This document shows, one piece after another, positions 27,712 through 36,295 of a stretch of 64,000 bases of DNA. Under the pieces are notes generated by a model, which was given only the letters and a program-made list of their open reading frames with translations, had not been told where the DNA came from and did no database searches. This DNA is from Bacteroidia bacterium. GTDB taxonomy: Bacteria > Bacteroidota > Bacteroidia > UKL13-3. The stretch covers positions 1 through 64,000 of the forward strand of contig JALONK010000010.1 of assembly GCA_025454975.1 (NCBI GenBank). Direction: 5' to 3'. The position numbers were made by a program, and so were the translations under genes. How positions within the stretch are numbered: position 1 is the stretch's first letter; each line of letters starts with the position of its first letter.

Positions 27712-28107
27712 CTATTGTTCTTTTTCAATTCTTAATTCATGAATCAATGATGTACCACCGGATTCTTTCATGAAAATATAAATACGGAACTTAGATAAAT
27801 TAGTTTCATAAATCGCGATAACATATTTAGCTCCTTGTCCGGAAGAACCACGATGTTGAATAGAAACTGCTTTAGCCTGATTTTGTGAAAGAAAGTTTTT
27901 CAGCATAATTTCAGCTTGTTGTTTGCTGTAAACACCTTCATTATCATTAATCGTCATTTCTACATTTTGGTTAAACATCTTTGCAATCTCTTTGGCTTGT
28001 TGCGCTTTTAGCATATTCACCACATCATCAAATGTATCCGCTACAACCAACAAAGAAAGTGATATCATAAACACCAATAATATATTTTTCAAAAACGACT
28101 TATTCAT
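27712..28107 (-). CDS. DUF4783 family secreted protein
   Basis: The 131-residue protein has a signal peptide (1-23, ending VVA or VVADT) and a small NTF2-like domain with segments EIAKMFNQNVEMTI, YSKQQAEIMLKNFLSQ and RIYIFMKESGGTSLIHELRIE. The match is to DUF4783, a Bacteroidota family of unknown function often found just ahead of nadC. It is probably periplasmic. There is no evidence that it takes part in NAD synthesis. It diverges from gpmI with 110 bp between starts. Confidence 0.75.
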   Translation of the reverse strand: MNKSFLKNILLVFMISLSLLVVADTFDDVVNMLKAQQAKEIAKMFNQNVEMTINDNEGVYSKQQAEIMLKNFLSQNQAKAVSIQHRGSSGQGAKYVIAIYETNLSKFRIYIFMKESGGTSLIHELRIEKEQ

Positions 28108-28217
28108 AATTAATATTTGAACATAACCAGCTAAAAGTATGCCAATAGGCGCAAATTAAGAAAAATGTTCTAATTGAAATAACGGTTTAAAAAAACTTTA
28201 TTAGTTAATTTTGCATC

Positions 28218-29735
28218 ATGGCTAAAAAAACTGCTTTAATCATTCTTGATGGTTGGGGAAATGGTAAACCATATGATGGCAATGCTATTTACCAAGCGCA
28301 TACACCAAACTTTGATTCAATTGTAAAACAATATCCCGGAACCAGCTTAAAATGTAGTGGTTTAGATGTTGGTTTACCTGAAGGACAAATGGGCAACAGC
28401 GAGGTTGGACACATGAATCTTGGTGCCGGAAGAGTTGTATACCAGCAACTGGTATTAATTAATAAAGCATTTGATGAAAATTGGGTTGCTACTAATTCAA
28501 CTTTATTAGAAGCATTTGAATATGCCAATACGAATCAAAAATCAGTACACCTAATTGGATTGGTGAGTGATGGTGGTGTACATTCAAGTTTAAATCACCT
28601 CCTAAAATTATCTGCATTGGTGAGTGAAAAAACAAAGGAGCATTACATTCATGCCTTTACTGATGGCAGAGATACAGATCCTAAGAGTGGAGAAGGCTTT
28701 TTAAAAACACTTGAAAATCAACTTAAAAATTCTAAAGGAAAACTAGCAACAATTGTAGGTAGATATTATGCTATGGACCGTGATAAGCGCTGGGAAAGGG
28801 TAAAAATTGCTTATGATGCTTTAGTTAACAACAGAGGAGAATTTACTGATAATTGGCACAATTTATTATTGGAACGATATGCATCAGGAGAAACTGACGA
28901 ATTTATAAAGCCAATAATCATTACAGAAGGAGGAAAACCTGTTGCAAAAATTCAAGAGGGTGATGTTGTGATTTGTTTTAACTTCAGAACCGACAGAGGA
29001 CGAGAAATTACACAGGTGCTAACCCAAGAAAACTTCCCTGACTTCGATATGCAAAAATTAGCATTGCATTATGTTACATTAACTGAATATGATAAAAGCT
29101 TTAAAGATATTAAAGTTGTTTTCCCTGATATAGATTTACAACAAACATTGGGTGAAGTTTTAGAAAAACATAACAAGAAACAAGTCCGTATTGCTGAAAC
29201 AGAAAAATATCCTCATGTAACATTTTTCTTTAGTGGTGGAAGAGAAAATCCATTCATAGGTGAAAGTAGGTGTTTAGCGCCATCACCAAAAGTAGCCACC
29301 TACGATTTACAACCTGAGATGAGTGCTAATGAAGTGTGTGGTTATGCCATTGAAAGCATGGCTAAAGGAGAAGCAGATTTTATTTGTGTAAACTTTGCCA
29401 ATCCTGATATGGTTGGTCATACCGGAGTTATTCCGGCCGAAATAATTGCAGTACAAAAGGTAGATGAATGTTTAGGTAAGATAATTGACGCAGCACTGGA
29501 AAATGGATATACATTATTGGTAACCGCAGATCATGGTAATGGAGAATATATGAAAAATGAAATGGATGGAACACCAAATACGGCTCATACTACTAATGAC
29601 GTGCCGCTAATTATGGTTAATGGAACTAATCATAGATTAAAACCGGGGCGACTTGCAGATATTGCGCCAACAATATTGGAATTAATGCAAATTGAGCAAC
29701 CGAAAGAGATGACAGGAAGCTCTTTATTATGTTAA
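28218..29735 (+). CDS. gpmI: 2,3-bisphosphoglycerate-independent phosphoglycerate mutase
   Basis: This glycolytic enzyme interconverts 3- and 2-phosphoglycerate using two manganese ions. The N-terminal metal aspartate lies in LIILDGWG, and the phosphoserine nucleophile in GQMGNSEVGHMNLG. FTDGRDTDP, NFRTDRGREIT and the C-terminal VTADHGNGEYM and NTAHTTNDVP complete the alkaline-phosphatase-fold metal sites. Length of 505 residues is typical. ATG 28218 is preceded by taattttg (28206-28213), a possible -7 element, though this would leave a leader of only a few bases. Confidence 0.95.
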   Translation: MAKKTALIILDGWGNGKPYDGNAIYQAHTPNFDSIVKQYPGTSLKCSGLDVGLPEGQMGNSEVGHMNLGAGRVVYQQLVLINKAFDENWVATNSTLLEAFEYANTNQKSVHLIGLVSDGGVHSSLNHLLKLSALVSEKTKEHYIHAFTDGRDTDPKSGEGFLKTLENQLKNSKGKLATIVGRYYAMDRDKRWERVKIAYDALVNNRGEFTDNWHNLLLERYASGETDEFIKPIIITEGGKPVAKIQEGDVVICFNFRTDRGREITQVLTQENFPDFDMQKLALHYVTLTEYDKSFKDIKVVFPDIDLQQTLGEVLEKHNKKQVRIAETEKYPHVTFFFSGGRENPFIGESRCLAPSPKVATYDLQPEMSANEVCGYAIESMAKGEADFICVNFANPDMVGHTGVIPAEIIAVQKVDECLGKIIDAALENGYTLLVTADHGNGEYMKNEMDGTPNTAHTTNDVPLIMVNGTNHRLKPGRLADIAPTILELMQIEQPKEMTGSSLLC

Positions 29736-29746
29736 CAAATTATACC

Positions 29747-30400
29747 TTATCTAAGGTCGATTACTTCGCACTTAGGATAATTTTTTGCATCAAATACGAA
29801 AAATTTATCCTCTAACTTGACATTAGGGAATTGATTGGTAACAGTGTATGTATGGATAGTTCCACTTTTTTCGAATACCTGGGATTTGATGATGGTTTGA
29901 TTAGTTTTATCAATGGTAAGTTTAATTTTAAAGAAGTTCTTCTTTTTATCTTTAGGTGTTAGTTCTATCAAAACGATTTCACTTTTACCTTCCTTTTTTT
30001 GTTCAATTATTTTAGAAAGAAATCCTTTATCATACATAGTAAAAATATCATCCAAACGTATAGGTGATTTTTTAGGATCGTAATTATTTACCTGAACTTC
30101 ATTGCTTTCACGGCTGTAAGTCCAAATCGTTTTATTATCACAAAAAATAAGCTGATCGGCAATATCAAGTCTGAATTTGTTCCCTTTCACATGGATTGTA
30201 CCCTTTTGCTTTTCATTCACTTTTTCCGCTTTACTCTCAATACTGTATATAAAATCAGCCTTAATGGTCTTAAAATTTTTATACCTATTACTGATGGTAT
30301 TTAGCAGCTTGTCAGCGGCTTTATCTGCTGTTTTGGGTGCATTTTGAGCTACTGCGTATGTTCCAATCAACAGTAACAACCATATGGCTTTTTTTAACAT
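29747..30400 (-). CDS. LolA-like outer-membrane lipoprotein carrier protein
   Basis: The 217-residue periplasmic protein has a signal peptide ending in AVAQ and a LolA/LolB-type half-barrel: ISNRYKNFKTIKADFIYSIE, GTIHVKGNKFRLDI, DNKTIWTYSRESNEV and the C-terminal KLEDKFFVFDAKNYP. LolA ferries lipoproteins from the LolCDE complex to the outer membrane. Bacteroidota often carry several LolA-like proteins, so this may be a paralogue. ATG 30400 is preferred to TTG 30454, because a -7 element (tatatttg, minus strand, 30423-30430) lies between them. Confidence 0.8.
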   Translation of the reverse strand: MLKKAIWLLLLIGTYAVAQNAPKTADKAADKLLNTISNRYKNFKTIKADFIYSIESKAEKVNEKQKGTIHVKGNKFRLDIADQLIFCDNKTIWTYSRESNEVQVNNYDPKKSPIRLDDIFTMYDKGFLSKIIEQKKEGKSEIVLIELTPKDKKKNFFKIKLTIDKTNQTIIKSQVFEKSGTIHTYTVTNQFPNVKLEDKFFVFDAKNYPKCEVIDLR

Positions 30401-30593
30401 GAATTTGATGTAAATAATTTTACAAATATATACAAGATGTATGCCATTAAACACATACCCTTTTACTTTTTAATTTGTATAAAATAGAAAACTTCCTGTT
30501 CCATAAAACTCAAAAATCTGTAAATCAATATATAATATAAATACCATTAAACTTTTAGAGGGAAAAGTTATCTTATGTTTTTAAATACCATTC

Positions 30594-31157
30594 ATGGGTG
30601 AGATTTTAAAAACTGATGAAGAAATCTTGAGGGCTTTTAAGCAACCTGATACGCAGATAAAAGCGTATGAATGGTTATTGGATGGTTACCAAAAGAGAAT
30701 TTACTGGCATGTTAGAAGAATTGTAATCAGTCATGATGATGCCGATGATGTAAGTCAGAATACATTAATTAAAATATGGGAGCATTTACATGAATTTAAG
30801 GGAGAGTCAAAACTTTATACTTGGATTTTTAGAATTGCTACAAATGAGGCTATTGCCTTTTTGAATAAAAAGAAGAACCACCTTAGTTTAGATGATGCAG
30901 CAGAAAGTTTAGGTAAGTATCTTACACCGGAAGGTTATTTTAATGGTGATGAAGCGGCATTAAAACTACAACAAGCCATATTACAATTGCCAGAGAAACA
31001 ACGATTGGTATTTAACATGAAGTATTTTGAAAATATCAAATATGAAGATATGAGTGAAATATTAAACACCTCTGTAGGTGCATTAAAAGCATCATATCAT
31101 CATGCAACTCAAAAAATTGAACAACAATTAAAAAACATTAAACCTTTATCCATTTAA
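30594..31157 (+). CDS. ECF-type sigma factor (first gene of sigma/anti-sigma/sensor operon)
   Basis: The 187-residue protein has region 2 (SHDDADDVSQNTLIKIWEHL, ESKLYTWIFRIATNEAIAFL) and region 4 (LPEKQRLVFNMKYFENIKYEDMSEIL, ALKASYHHATQKIEQQL). Region 4 of this sort is typical of the group-17-like ECF factors of flavobacteria, which come with the two partners seen downstream. ATG 30594. It is followed after 16 bp by the membrane protein gene, so the three genes form an operon. The signal it answers to is likely envelope-related, by inference from the partners. Confidence 0.88.
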   Translation: MGEILKTDEEILRAFKQPDTQIKAYEWLLDGYQKRIYWHVRRIVISHDDADDVSQNTLIKIWEHLHEFKGESKLYTWIFRIATNEAIAFLNKKKNHLSLDDAAESLGKYLTPEGYFNGDEAALKLQQAILQLPEKQRLVFNMKYFENIKYEDMSEILNTSVGALKASYHHATQKIEQQLKNIKPLSI

Positions 31158-31173
31158 TTTATCTCAATAGCGT

Positions 31174-31617
31174 ATGTTAGACAACGAGAACAATACCATC
31201 CATAATAACTTCGATGTACCGGAAAATTACTTTCAGGAAATTAAGTTTCGAACATTGAACAAAATAACCAATGGAGGTATGACAGTTCCTGATCATTACT
31301 TTGACCTTCAACGCGAAGCCTTAAAATCTAAAATATCACCTGTTCAACCCAAATCTAGAAGATTGGCGCTATCCATACGTTGGGTTGGATTAGCCGCATC
31401 ATTATTGTTTATTTCGGGAATGTTATGGTATATGTTAAAACCTCAAACATCTGCTACGGCGATAAGTAATGATGAGATTGTTCAATACCTTATGCAACAA
31501 GAATTGCATGATGTAAATGAAATGCAGTTGGTTACAACTGTTTCATTAAGTAAGCAAACCAATGAAGAAGAATTTTTACATGAAGTTGATGAAGAACTTT
31601 TAATAAATGAATTATGA
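31174..31617 (+). CDS. Probable anti-sigma factor, single-pass membrane protein
   Basis: The 147-residue protein has a cytoplasmic N-terminal part with two copies of a short motif, VPENYF (15-20) and VPDHYF (38-43), common in Bacteroidota membrane proteins next to ECF genes. One transmembrane segment runs from about 69 to 87 (GLAASLLFISGMLWYML). A periplasmic tail of about 55 acidic residues follows. No classical zinc anti-sigma motif (HxxxCxxC) is present. Its function as anti-sigma factor is inferred from topology and gene position. Its stop overlaps the next start as ATGA. Confidence 0.65.
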   Translation: MLDNENNTIHNNFDVPENYFQEIKFRTLNKITNGGMTVPDHYFDLQREALKSKISPVQPKSRRLALSIRWVGLAASLLFISGMLWYMLKPQTSATAISNDEIVQYLMQQELHDVNEMQLVTTVSLSKQTNEEEFLHEVDEELLINEL

Positions 31618-32066
31618 GAAAGTACACAATAATATTATCATTATTTGTTGCCTTAATAGCTCCTTTCGAGTTATTTGCCCAAGATGATGAAGATGGAGCC
31701 GCAAAGGATAAAGTTGAAGCCCTAAGAATTGCTTTTATAACTGAGAAACTTAACTTAAGTAGTAAAGAGGCTGAGTTGTTCTGGCCTATTTTTAACAGTT
31801 TTCAAAATGAACTAAAGGGTATTCGTAAAAAGCAAAGAGATGCCTCCAATGCGTTTAAATTAAAGGCTAATCCGAGTGAAAAAGAATGTGAGAATTTTAT
31901 AAACGAACAACTATCTTTCCGTCAACAAGAAACCGATTTGTGGAAAAAATATTCAACACAGTTTAAAAAAGCGATACCCGCTTATAAAATTGCCAAATTG
32001 TTAAGTATAGAACAAGAATTTAAGGCTCAATTGCTTAAACGTTTGAAAGAAAGAAGGGATAAATAA
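31614..32066 (+). CDS. Periplasmic sensor-like helical protein of the ECF operon
   Basis: The 150-residue protein has a signal peptide ending in LFAQ, an acidic stretch (DDEDGAAKD) and then an all-helical body with KVEALRIAFITEKLNLSSKEAELFWPIFNSF. This resembles proteins annotated in flavobacteria as sensors of ECF-type sigma factors, and more distantly CpxP/Spy and CnrX. The body is rich in Lys and Arg at the C-terminus. It probably detects an envelope condition and acts on the membrane anti-sigma partner. ATG overlaps the preceding stop by 4 bases, implying coupled translation. Confidence 0.7.
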   Translation: MRKYTIILSLFVALIAPFELFAQDDEDGAAKDKVEALRIAFITEKLNLSSKEAELFWPIFNSFQNELKGIRKKQRDASNAFKLKANPSEKECENFINEQLSFRQQETDLWKKYSTQFKKAIPAYKIAKLLSIEQEFKAQLLKRLKERRDK

Positions 32067-32088
32067 TTCGTTGCTTCTATAAATAAGA

Positions 32089-32118
32089 TTGGCTGCAAAT
32101 ACATCTTTTCTATATTTG
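32089..32118 (+). promoter_or_regulatory. Bacteroidota-type promoter of the deoxyhypusine synthase-like gene
   Basis: TTG (32089-32091), a 19-bp spacer and tatatttg (32111-32118) match the TTG / TAnnTTTG pattern closely. The start of transcription would fall about 10 bp before ATG 32136. Confidence 0.55.
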
Positions 32119-32135
32119 CGCTAAATTATAAAGAA

Positions 32136-33110
32136 ATGACAAAAGGACCTATTTCACAGTTTGTTGAAAAACATTACAAACACTTTAATGCAGCCGCATT
32201 AGTTGATGCTGCCAAAGGTTATGAAGCACATTTAACTGAAGGTGGCAAGATGATGGTAACCTTAGCCGGTGCAATGAGTACGGCTGAATTAGGTAAATCA
32301 TTAGCTGAAATGATTCGTAATGGAAAGGTTGATATCATTAGCTGCACCGGAGCAAATTTAGAAGAAGATATCATGAATTTAGTTGCCCATAGCCATTATA
32401 AGCGTGTGCCAAACTATCGTGATTTATCGCCGCAGGACGAATGGGATTTATTAGAAAATCATTATAATAGGGTAACCGACACTTGCATTCCAGAGGAAGA
32501 AGCTTTTAGAAGGTTGCAAAAACATATTTATAACATTTGGAAAGGTGCTGACAATGCAGGTGAAAGATTTTTTCCGCATGAGTATATGTACAAAATTTTA
32601 TTAAGCGGAGAACTTGAGCAGTATTATGAGATTGACCCAAAAGATTCGTGGATGTTGGCGGCTGCACAAAAAAATTTACCGATTGTAGTTCCAGGTTGGG
32701 AAGACAGTACTATGGGAAATATTTTCGCCAGTTATGTAATCAAAGGTGATATCAAAGCATCTACCATGAAAAGCGGTATTGAATATATGGCTTGGTTGGC
32801 TGATTGGTATGTTAAAAATAGCAGTGGAAAGGGTGTAGGTTTTTTTCAAATAGGTGGAGGAATTGCAGGAGATTTCCCTATTTGTGTAGTACCAATGTTA
32901 TATCAAGACATGGAGATGGAAAATATTCCATTCTGGAGTTATTTCTGCCAAATCAGCGATTCAACAACATCTTATGGATCTTATTCAGGTGCTGTGCCAA
33001 ATGAAAAAATCACCTGGGGAAAACTGGATATTAATACTCCGAAATATATTGTTGAAAGTGATGCCACCATTGTAGCTCCACTAATTTTTGCGTGGATTTT
33101 AGGCTGGTAA
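32136..33110 (+). CDS. Deoxyhypusine synthase-like protein
   Basis: The 324-residue protein has the NAD-binding fold of the deoxyhypusine synthase family: MMVTLAGAMSTAELGKSLAE, DIISCTGANLEEDI, GFFQIGGGIAGDFP and SYSGAVPNEKITWGK. K296 in ITWGKLD aligns with the lysine that carries the aminobutyl group in the eukaryotic enzyme (in SWGKI). In eukaryotes and archaea the target is eIF5A/aIF5A; bacteria lack that target, so the real reaction here is unknown. Homospermidine synthase activity is a documented possibility for relatives. It has its own promoter and terminator. Confidence 0.8.
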   Translation: MTKGPISQFVEKHYKHFNAAALVDAAKGYEAHLTEGGKMMVTLAGAMSTAELGKSLAEMIRNGKVDIISCTGANLEEDIMNLVAHSHYKRVPNYRDLSPQDEWDLLENHYNRVTDTCIPEEEAFRRLQKHIYNIWKGADNAGERFFPHEYMYKILLSGELEQYYEIDPKDSWMLAAAQKNLPIVVPGWEDSTMGNIFASYVIKGDIKASTMKSGIEYMAWLADWYVKNSSGKGVGFFQIGGGIAGDFPICVVPMLYQDMEMENIPFWSYFCQISDSTTSYGSYSGAVPNEKITWGKLDINTPKYIVESDATIVAPLIFAWILGW

Positions 33111-33132
33111 ACTTCGTGTTTTTTTTCAAATC

Positions 33133-33166
33133 AAGGCCGCTATGTTTTAAAGTAGTGGCCTTTTAT
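33133..33166 (+). terminator. Intrinsic terminator after the deoxyhypusine synthase-like gene
   Basis: Arms aaggccgcta (33133-33142) and tagtggcctt (33153-33162) form a 10-bp stem with one G-U pair, followed by T residues. It lies between two convergent genes and touches the stop of the START-domain gene. Confidence 0.75.
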
Positions 33167-33771
33167 TTTTTCTTCAATCGTTTTCTCATTTCAATAAACG
33201 TTTGATATGGTCCCTCAGTAACAAATAAATTAATCAACCATGCCGGTACCAATCCGGCCGGATTGAAAAACAATTGGTATTCGCCTTTAATTTTATTTGC
33301 ACCAATCGGAGTAAATCGCCAAAAAGCTTTAGACTGTTTAATACGAATTCTATCCTCATTTTCTTTAACAATTCCATCTACTGTATGTGATTGTATTTCT
33401 ACAACACCATCAGCCTTATGTGTTAAATTAAACTGTGATACTTGATCGCGGTCGCTTACAGGCCAAGGCGCATCAGTTACATAATAAAACAATACTTCGT
33501 TAGTGCCTTTTTTAATGATAGAGGTTTCCTTACAAGCATAAACCCACTCGGGATACTTCTCAACCTCCATAATTACCTGAAGTAAGGTTCGCATATCAGT
33601 TTCAAGTTCCAACTCAGCACGAATTCCCTTCACAGGAAACTCCGGTGAGGATGAAGTATAAATTTGGATACCTTGACTGTTCTTCACCAGCTTCCATTTT
33701 TGTTGATGCTGAAAGCCTGTTAGAACAAAATAAAGTAGAAAAGTGCCAAGGACTTTTTCCGGTTGTTTCAT
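33163..33771 (-). CDS. START-domain (SRPBCC) lipid-binding-like secreted protein
   Basis: The 202-residue protein has a hydrophobic N-terminus (about 8-20, LGTFLLYFVLTGF) that may be a signal peptide or anchor. The rest is a START-like helix-grip fold: WKLVKNSQGIQIYTSSSP, VMEVEKYPEWVYACKETSII, YYVTDAPWPVSDRDQV and GPYQTFIEMRKRL. START domains hold a hydrophobic ligand in a cavity; the ligand is unknown. The gene lies 5 bp after the stop of the THUMP methyltransferase gene and is probably in the same transcript, without an obvious functional link. Confidence 0.8.
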   Translation of the reverse strand: MKQPEKVLGTFLLYFVLTGFQHQQKWKLVKNSQGIQIYTSSSPEFPVKGIRAELELETDMRTLLQVIMEVEKYPEWVYACKETSIIKKGTNEVLFYYVTDAPWPVSDRDQVSQFNLTHKADGVVEIQSHTVDGIVKENEDRIRIKQSKAFWRFTPIGANKIKGEYQLFFNPAGLVPAWLINLFVTEGPYQTFIEMRKRLKKK

Positions 33772-33776
33772 TTAGT

Positions 33777-34949
33777 TTACACTTGTTTAGGCGCTCGTTT
33801 CGAACCTTTATACAATTCGAATTTATGGAATTTGCATAAAAGTGGACCATTAAACAAATTTAATTTTGTTGAAGCTGCTAAACCTACTCTTTTCATCGCT
33901 TCTGCATTAGATGAAATAATCCATGCAGCATATCCTTGAAAATCTTGTTTTAATTTATCACCCATCTGCTTATAAAAAATTGAAATTTCTTCAATAGGTA
34001 ATCTTTCTCCATAAGGTGGATTAATCATTACAGTTCCTTCACTTGAGGCCGGAGGTTTTACTTCTTCAAATCTTTTATTGCTAAACACTACAAACTCATC
34101 TACCCCTGCCCTAACAGCATTTTGACGAGCAATTTCTATTGCCTTAAATGTTTTATCACTTCCTATTAGTTTACAAGCAGGTTCTATTACTAGTTGTTTA
34201 GCCTTTTCTATTGCTTGTTGCCAACTTTCTTTATTAAAACTTGGCCAATGTTTACAACCAAAATAACTTCTGAATAACCCGGGAGAAATTTGTGAGGCAA
34301 TTAAGGCGGCTTCTATAACCAAGGTTCCACTTCCACACATAGGGTCAATAAAAGTTGATTTTCCATCCCAGCCACTTAACAAAATCATTCCAGCAGCGGT
34401 AACTTCATTAATTGGTGCAATTGTTTGCTCTTTTTTATACCCTCGTCTATGTAAACTAATACCCGAACTGTCTAGTGAAACCTTTACTTCATCATTAACA
34501 ATATGCAACATTACACTTAAATGTGGTTCAGTTAAATCAACACTTGGCCGACGACCAAATTTCTCTCGGAACCTATCCACAATTGCATCTTTAGTTTTTT
34601 GTGCAAGAAACTGCGAATGGTTAAATAATTTTGAATTTAAAACCACTGAAATGGCTAACGTACCATCTACATCCAATACTTCCTCCCATGCCATTTCTTT
34701 TATTTTTTTGTATAAATCATGCTCACTTCTGATATGAAAGCTAGTGATAGGCACAAGAATTTTTAAGGCAGTTCGCAATTGAATATTTGCTGAATACATT
34801 ACAGAAAGATCGCCTGAAAAAGATACAGCCCTGTTATAGGTTTCGATATCTTTCGCCCCAATAGATTCAAGTTCTTTGCTTAAAACCGGTTCGAGGTATT
34901 GCTGAGTGGTTGCCACCATTTTAAAGGTGGTAGATTTAAAATTGAACAT
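33777..34949 (-). CDS. THUMP-domain class I RNA methyltransferase (RlmL/YpsC-like)
   Basis: The 390-residue protein has an N-terminal ferredoxin-like and THUMP region (about 10-165) that binds RNA, then an SAM-dependent domain with FIDPMCGSGTLVIEAALIA (SAM loop) and the catalytic motif MINPPYGERL. This matches the N-terminal m2G methyltransferase half of E. coli RlmL, which modifies G2445 of 23S rRNA, and the YpsC family. The C-terminal RlmK half of RlmL is missing, as expected for the short form. ATG 34949; divergent from purD. Confidence 0.87.
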   Translation of the reverse strand: MFNFKSTTFKMVATTQQYLEPVLSKELESIGAKDIETYNRAVSFSGDLSVMYSANIQLRTALKILVPITSFHIRSEHDLYKKIKEMAWEEVLDVDGTLAISVVLNSKLFNHSQFLAQKTKDAIVDRFREKFGRRPSVDLTEPHLSVMLHIVNDEVKVSLDSSGISLHRRGYKKEQTIAPINEVTAAGMILLSGWDGKSTFIDPMCGSGTLVIEAALIASQISPGLFRSYFGCKHWPSFNKESWQQAIEKAKQLVIEPACKLIGSDKTFKAIEIARQNAVRAGVDEFVVFSNKRFEEVKPPASSEGTVMINPPYGERLPIEEISIFYKQMGDKLKQDFQGYAAWIISSNAEAMKRVGLAASTKLNLFNGPLLCKFHKFELYKGSKRAPKQV

Positions 34950-35017
34950 AATTTATTAAACAAAGGTAACCAAAACACTCTTAGTATTATATTCGTCCCT
35001 GATTAGGGAAACATAAT

Positions 35018-36295
35018 ATGCATATTTTATTAATAGGTTCAGGAGGAAGAGAACACGCATTTGCACATCAATTAAAGAAAAGCAGTAAGTGTGATAAACT
35101 GTTTATCATGCCGGGAAATGCAGGTACCGCGCAGGAAGGAATAAATGTTCCGATAAATCCGCTCGACTTTGCAATGGTTGGAAAATTCTGTATTGATAAC
35201 GAAATCGGGCTATTGATTGTTGGTCCGGAAGAGCCACTGGTAAAAGGTTTAAGAAACTTTTTTATGGCCGATGATAAATTAAAACTGATTCCATTTGTTG
35301 GTCCAACCCAAGAAGGTGCCATTATTGAAGGTAGTAAAGATTGGAGTAAGGCATTTATGCAAAAATATAATATACCAACTGCAGCCTATCGTACCTTTAC
35401 TTTTGAAACAATTCATGAAGGGGTTGATTATATTAAGCAACATTCATTACCAATTGTATTAAAAGCAGATGGATTGGCAGCAGGTAAAGGTGTATTGATT
35501 TGTGAATCGCATGAAGAGGCAATAACTGAATTTCAATTAATGTTGAGGGAACAAAAATTTGGTGCGGCAAGTGCTAAAGTTGTTGTGGAGGCATTTATGA
35601 AAGGAATTGAATTATCAGTGTTTGTGTTAACAGATGGCTCGCATTATAAAATACTTCCTGAAGCTAAAGATTATAAGCGAATTGGAGAAGGAGATACCGG
35701 ACTGAATACCGGAGGCATGGGAGCCATTAGTCCTGTTCCATTTGCAGATGTTACCTTTATGAATAAAATTGAATCGCGGATAATTATCCCAACTATTCAT
35801 GGTTTAAAAGAAGAAAAAATAGACTACAAAGGTTTTATATTTATTGGGATAATGAATATGAATAACGAACCGTTTGTTGTGGAATATAATTGCCGTATGG
35901 GCGATCCGGAAACAGAAGTAGTACTACCCCGAATGAATAGCGACCTGGCAGATTTATTACTTGCTGCTGCAACCGGAACATTAGCCGACCAAACCTTAAG
36001 TATAAGTAATCATCATGCCGCTACAGTAATGATGGTGGCAGGCGGTTATCCCGAAACTTATGCCAAAGGAGATGTAATTACAGGATTAGAAAACGATACA
36101 AATGTTTTGGTATTTCATGCAGGAACTACTAAAAATACTAAAGGTGAAATAATTACCAATGGAGGAAGGGTTATTGCTCTTACTTCATTAGGAGAGAATT
36201 TACATAGTTGCATTTATCAATCATTACAGGTTGCTGAAAAAATTAATTTCAATAACAAATATTACCGCTCCGACATTGGATATGAATTCAAATAA
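35018..36295 (+). CDS. purD: Phosphoribosylamine--glycine ligase
   Basis: The second enzyme of purine synthesis ligates glycine to phosphoribosylamine with ATP. The 425-residue protein has the N-terminal GSGGREHAFAHQL, the ATP-grasp region (PIVLKADGLAAGKGVLICES), GGMGAISPVPF and VVEYNCRMGDPETEVVLPRM. No other purine genes are adjacent. A short dyad (tccct / aggga, 34996-35009) lies just upstream, but there is no evidence that it is an operator. The stop overlaps the next start by one base (TAATG), so the two genes are coupled. Confidence 0.94.
   Translation: MHILLIGSGGREHAFAHQLKKSSKCDKLFIMPGNAGTAQEGINVPINPLDFAMVGKFCIDNEIGLLIVGPEEPLVKGLRNFFMADDKLKLIPFVGPTQEGAIIEGSKDWSKAFMQKYNIPTAAYRTFTFETIHEGVDYIKQHSLPIVLKADGLAAGKGVLICESHEEAITEFQLMLREQKFGAASAKVVVEAFMKGIELSVFVLTDGSHYKILPEAKDYKRIGEGDTGLNTGGMGAISPVPFADVTFMNKIESRIIIPTIHGLKEEKIDYKGFIFIGIMNMNNEPFVVEYNCRMGDPETEVVLPRMNSDLADLLLAAATGTLADQTLSISNHHAATVMMVAGGYPETYAKGDVITGLENDTNVLVFHAGTTKNTKGEIITNGGRVIALTSLGENLHSCIYQSLQVAEKINFNNKYYRSDIGYEFK

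Noticed and set aside
34996..35009. Dyad tccct-gatt-aggga upstream of purD as a purine operator
   Set aside because: The arms are only 5 bases and the site does not resemble PurR or purine riboswitch sequences.
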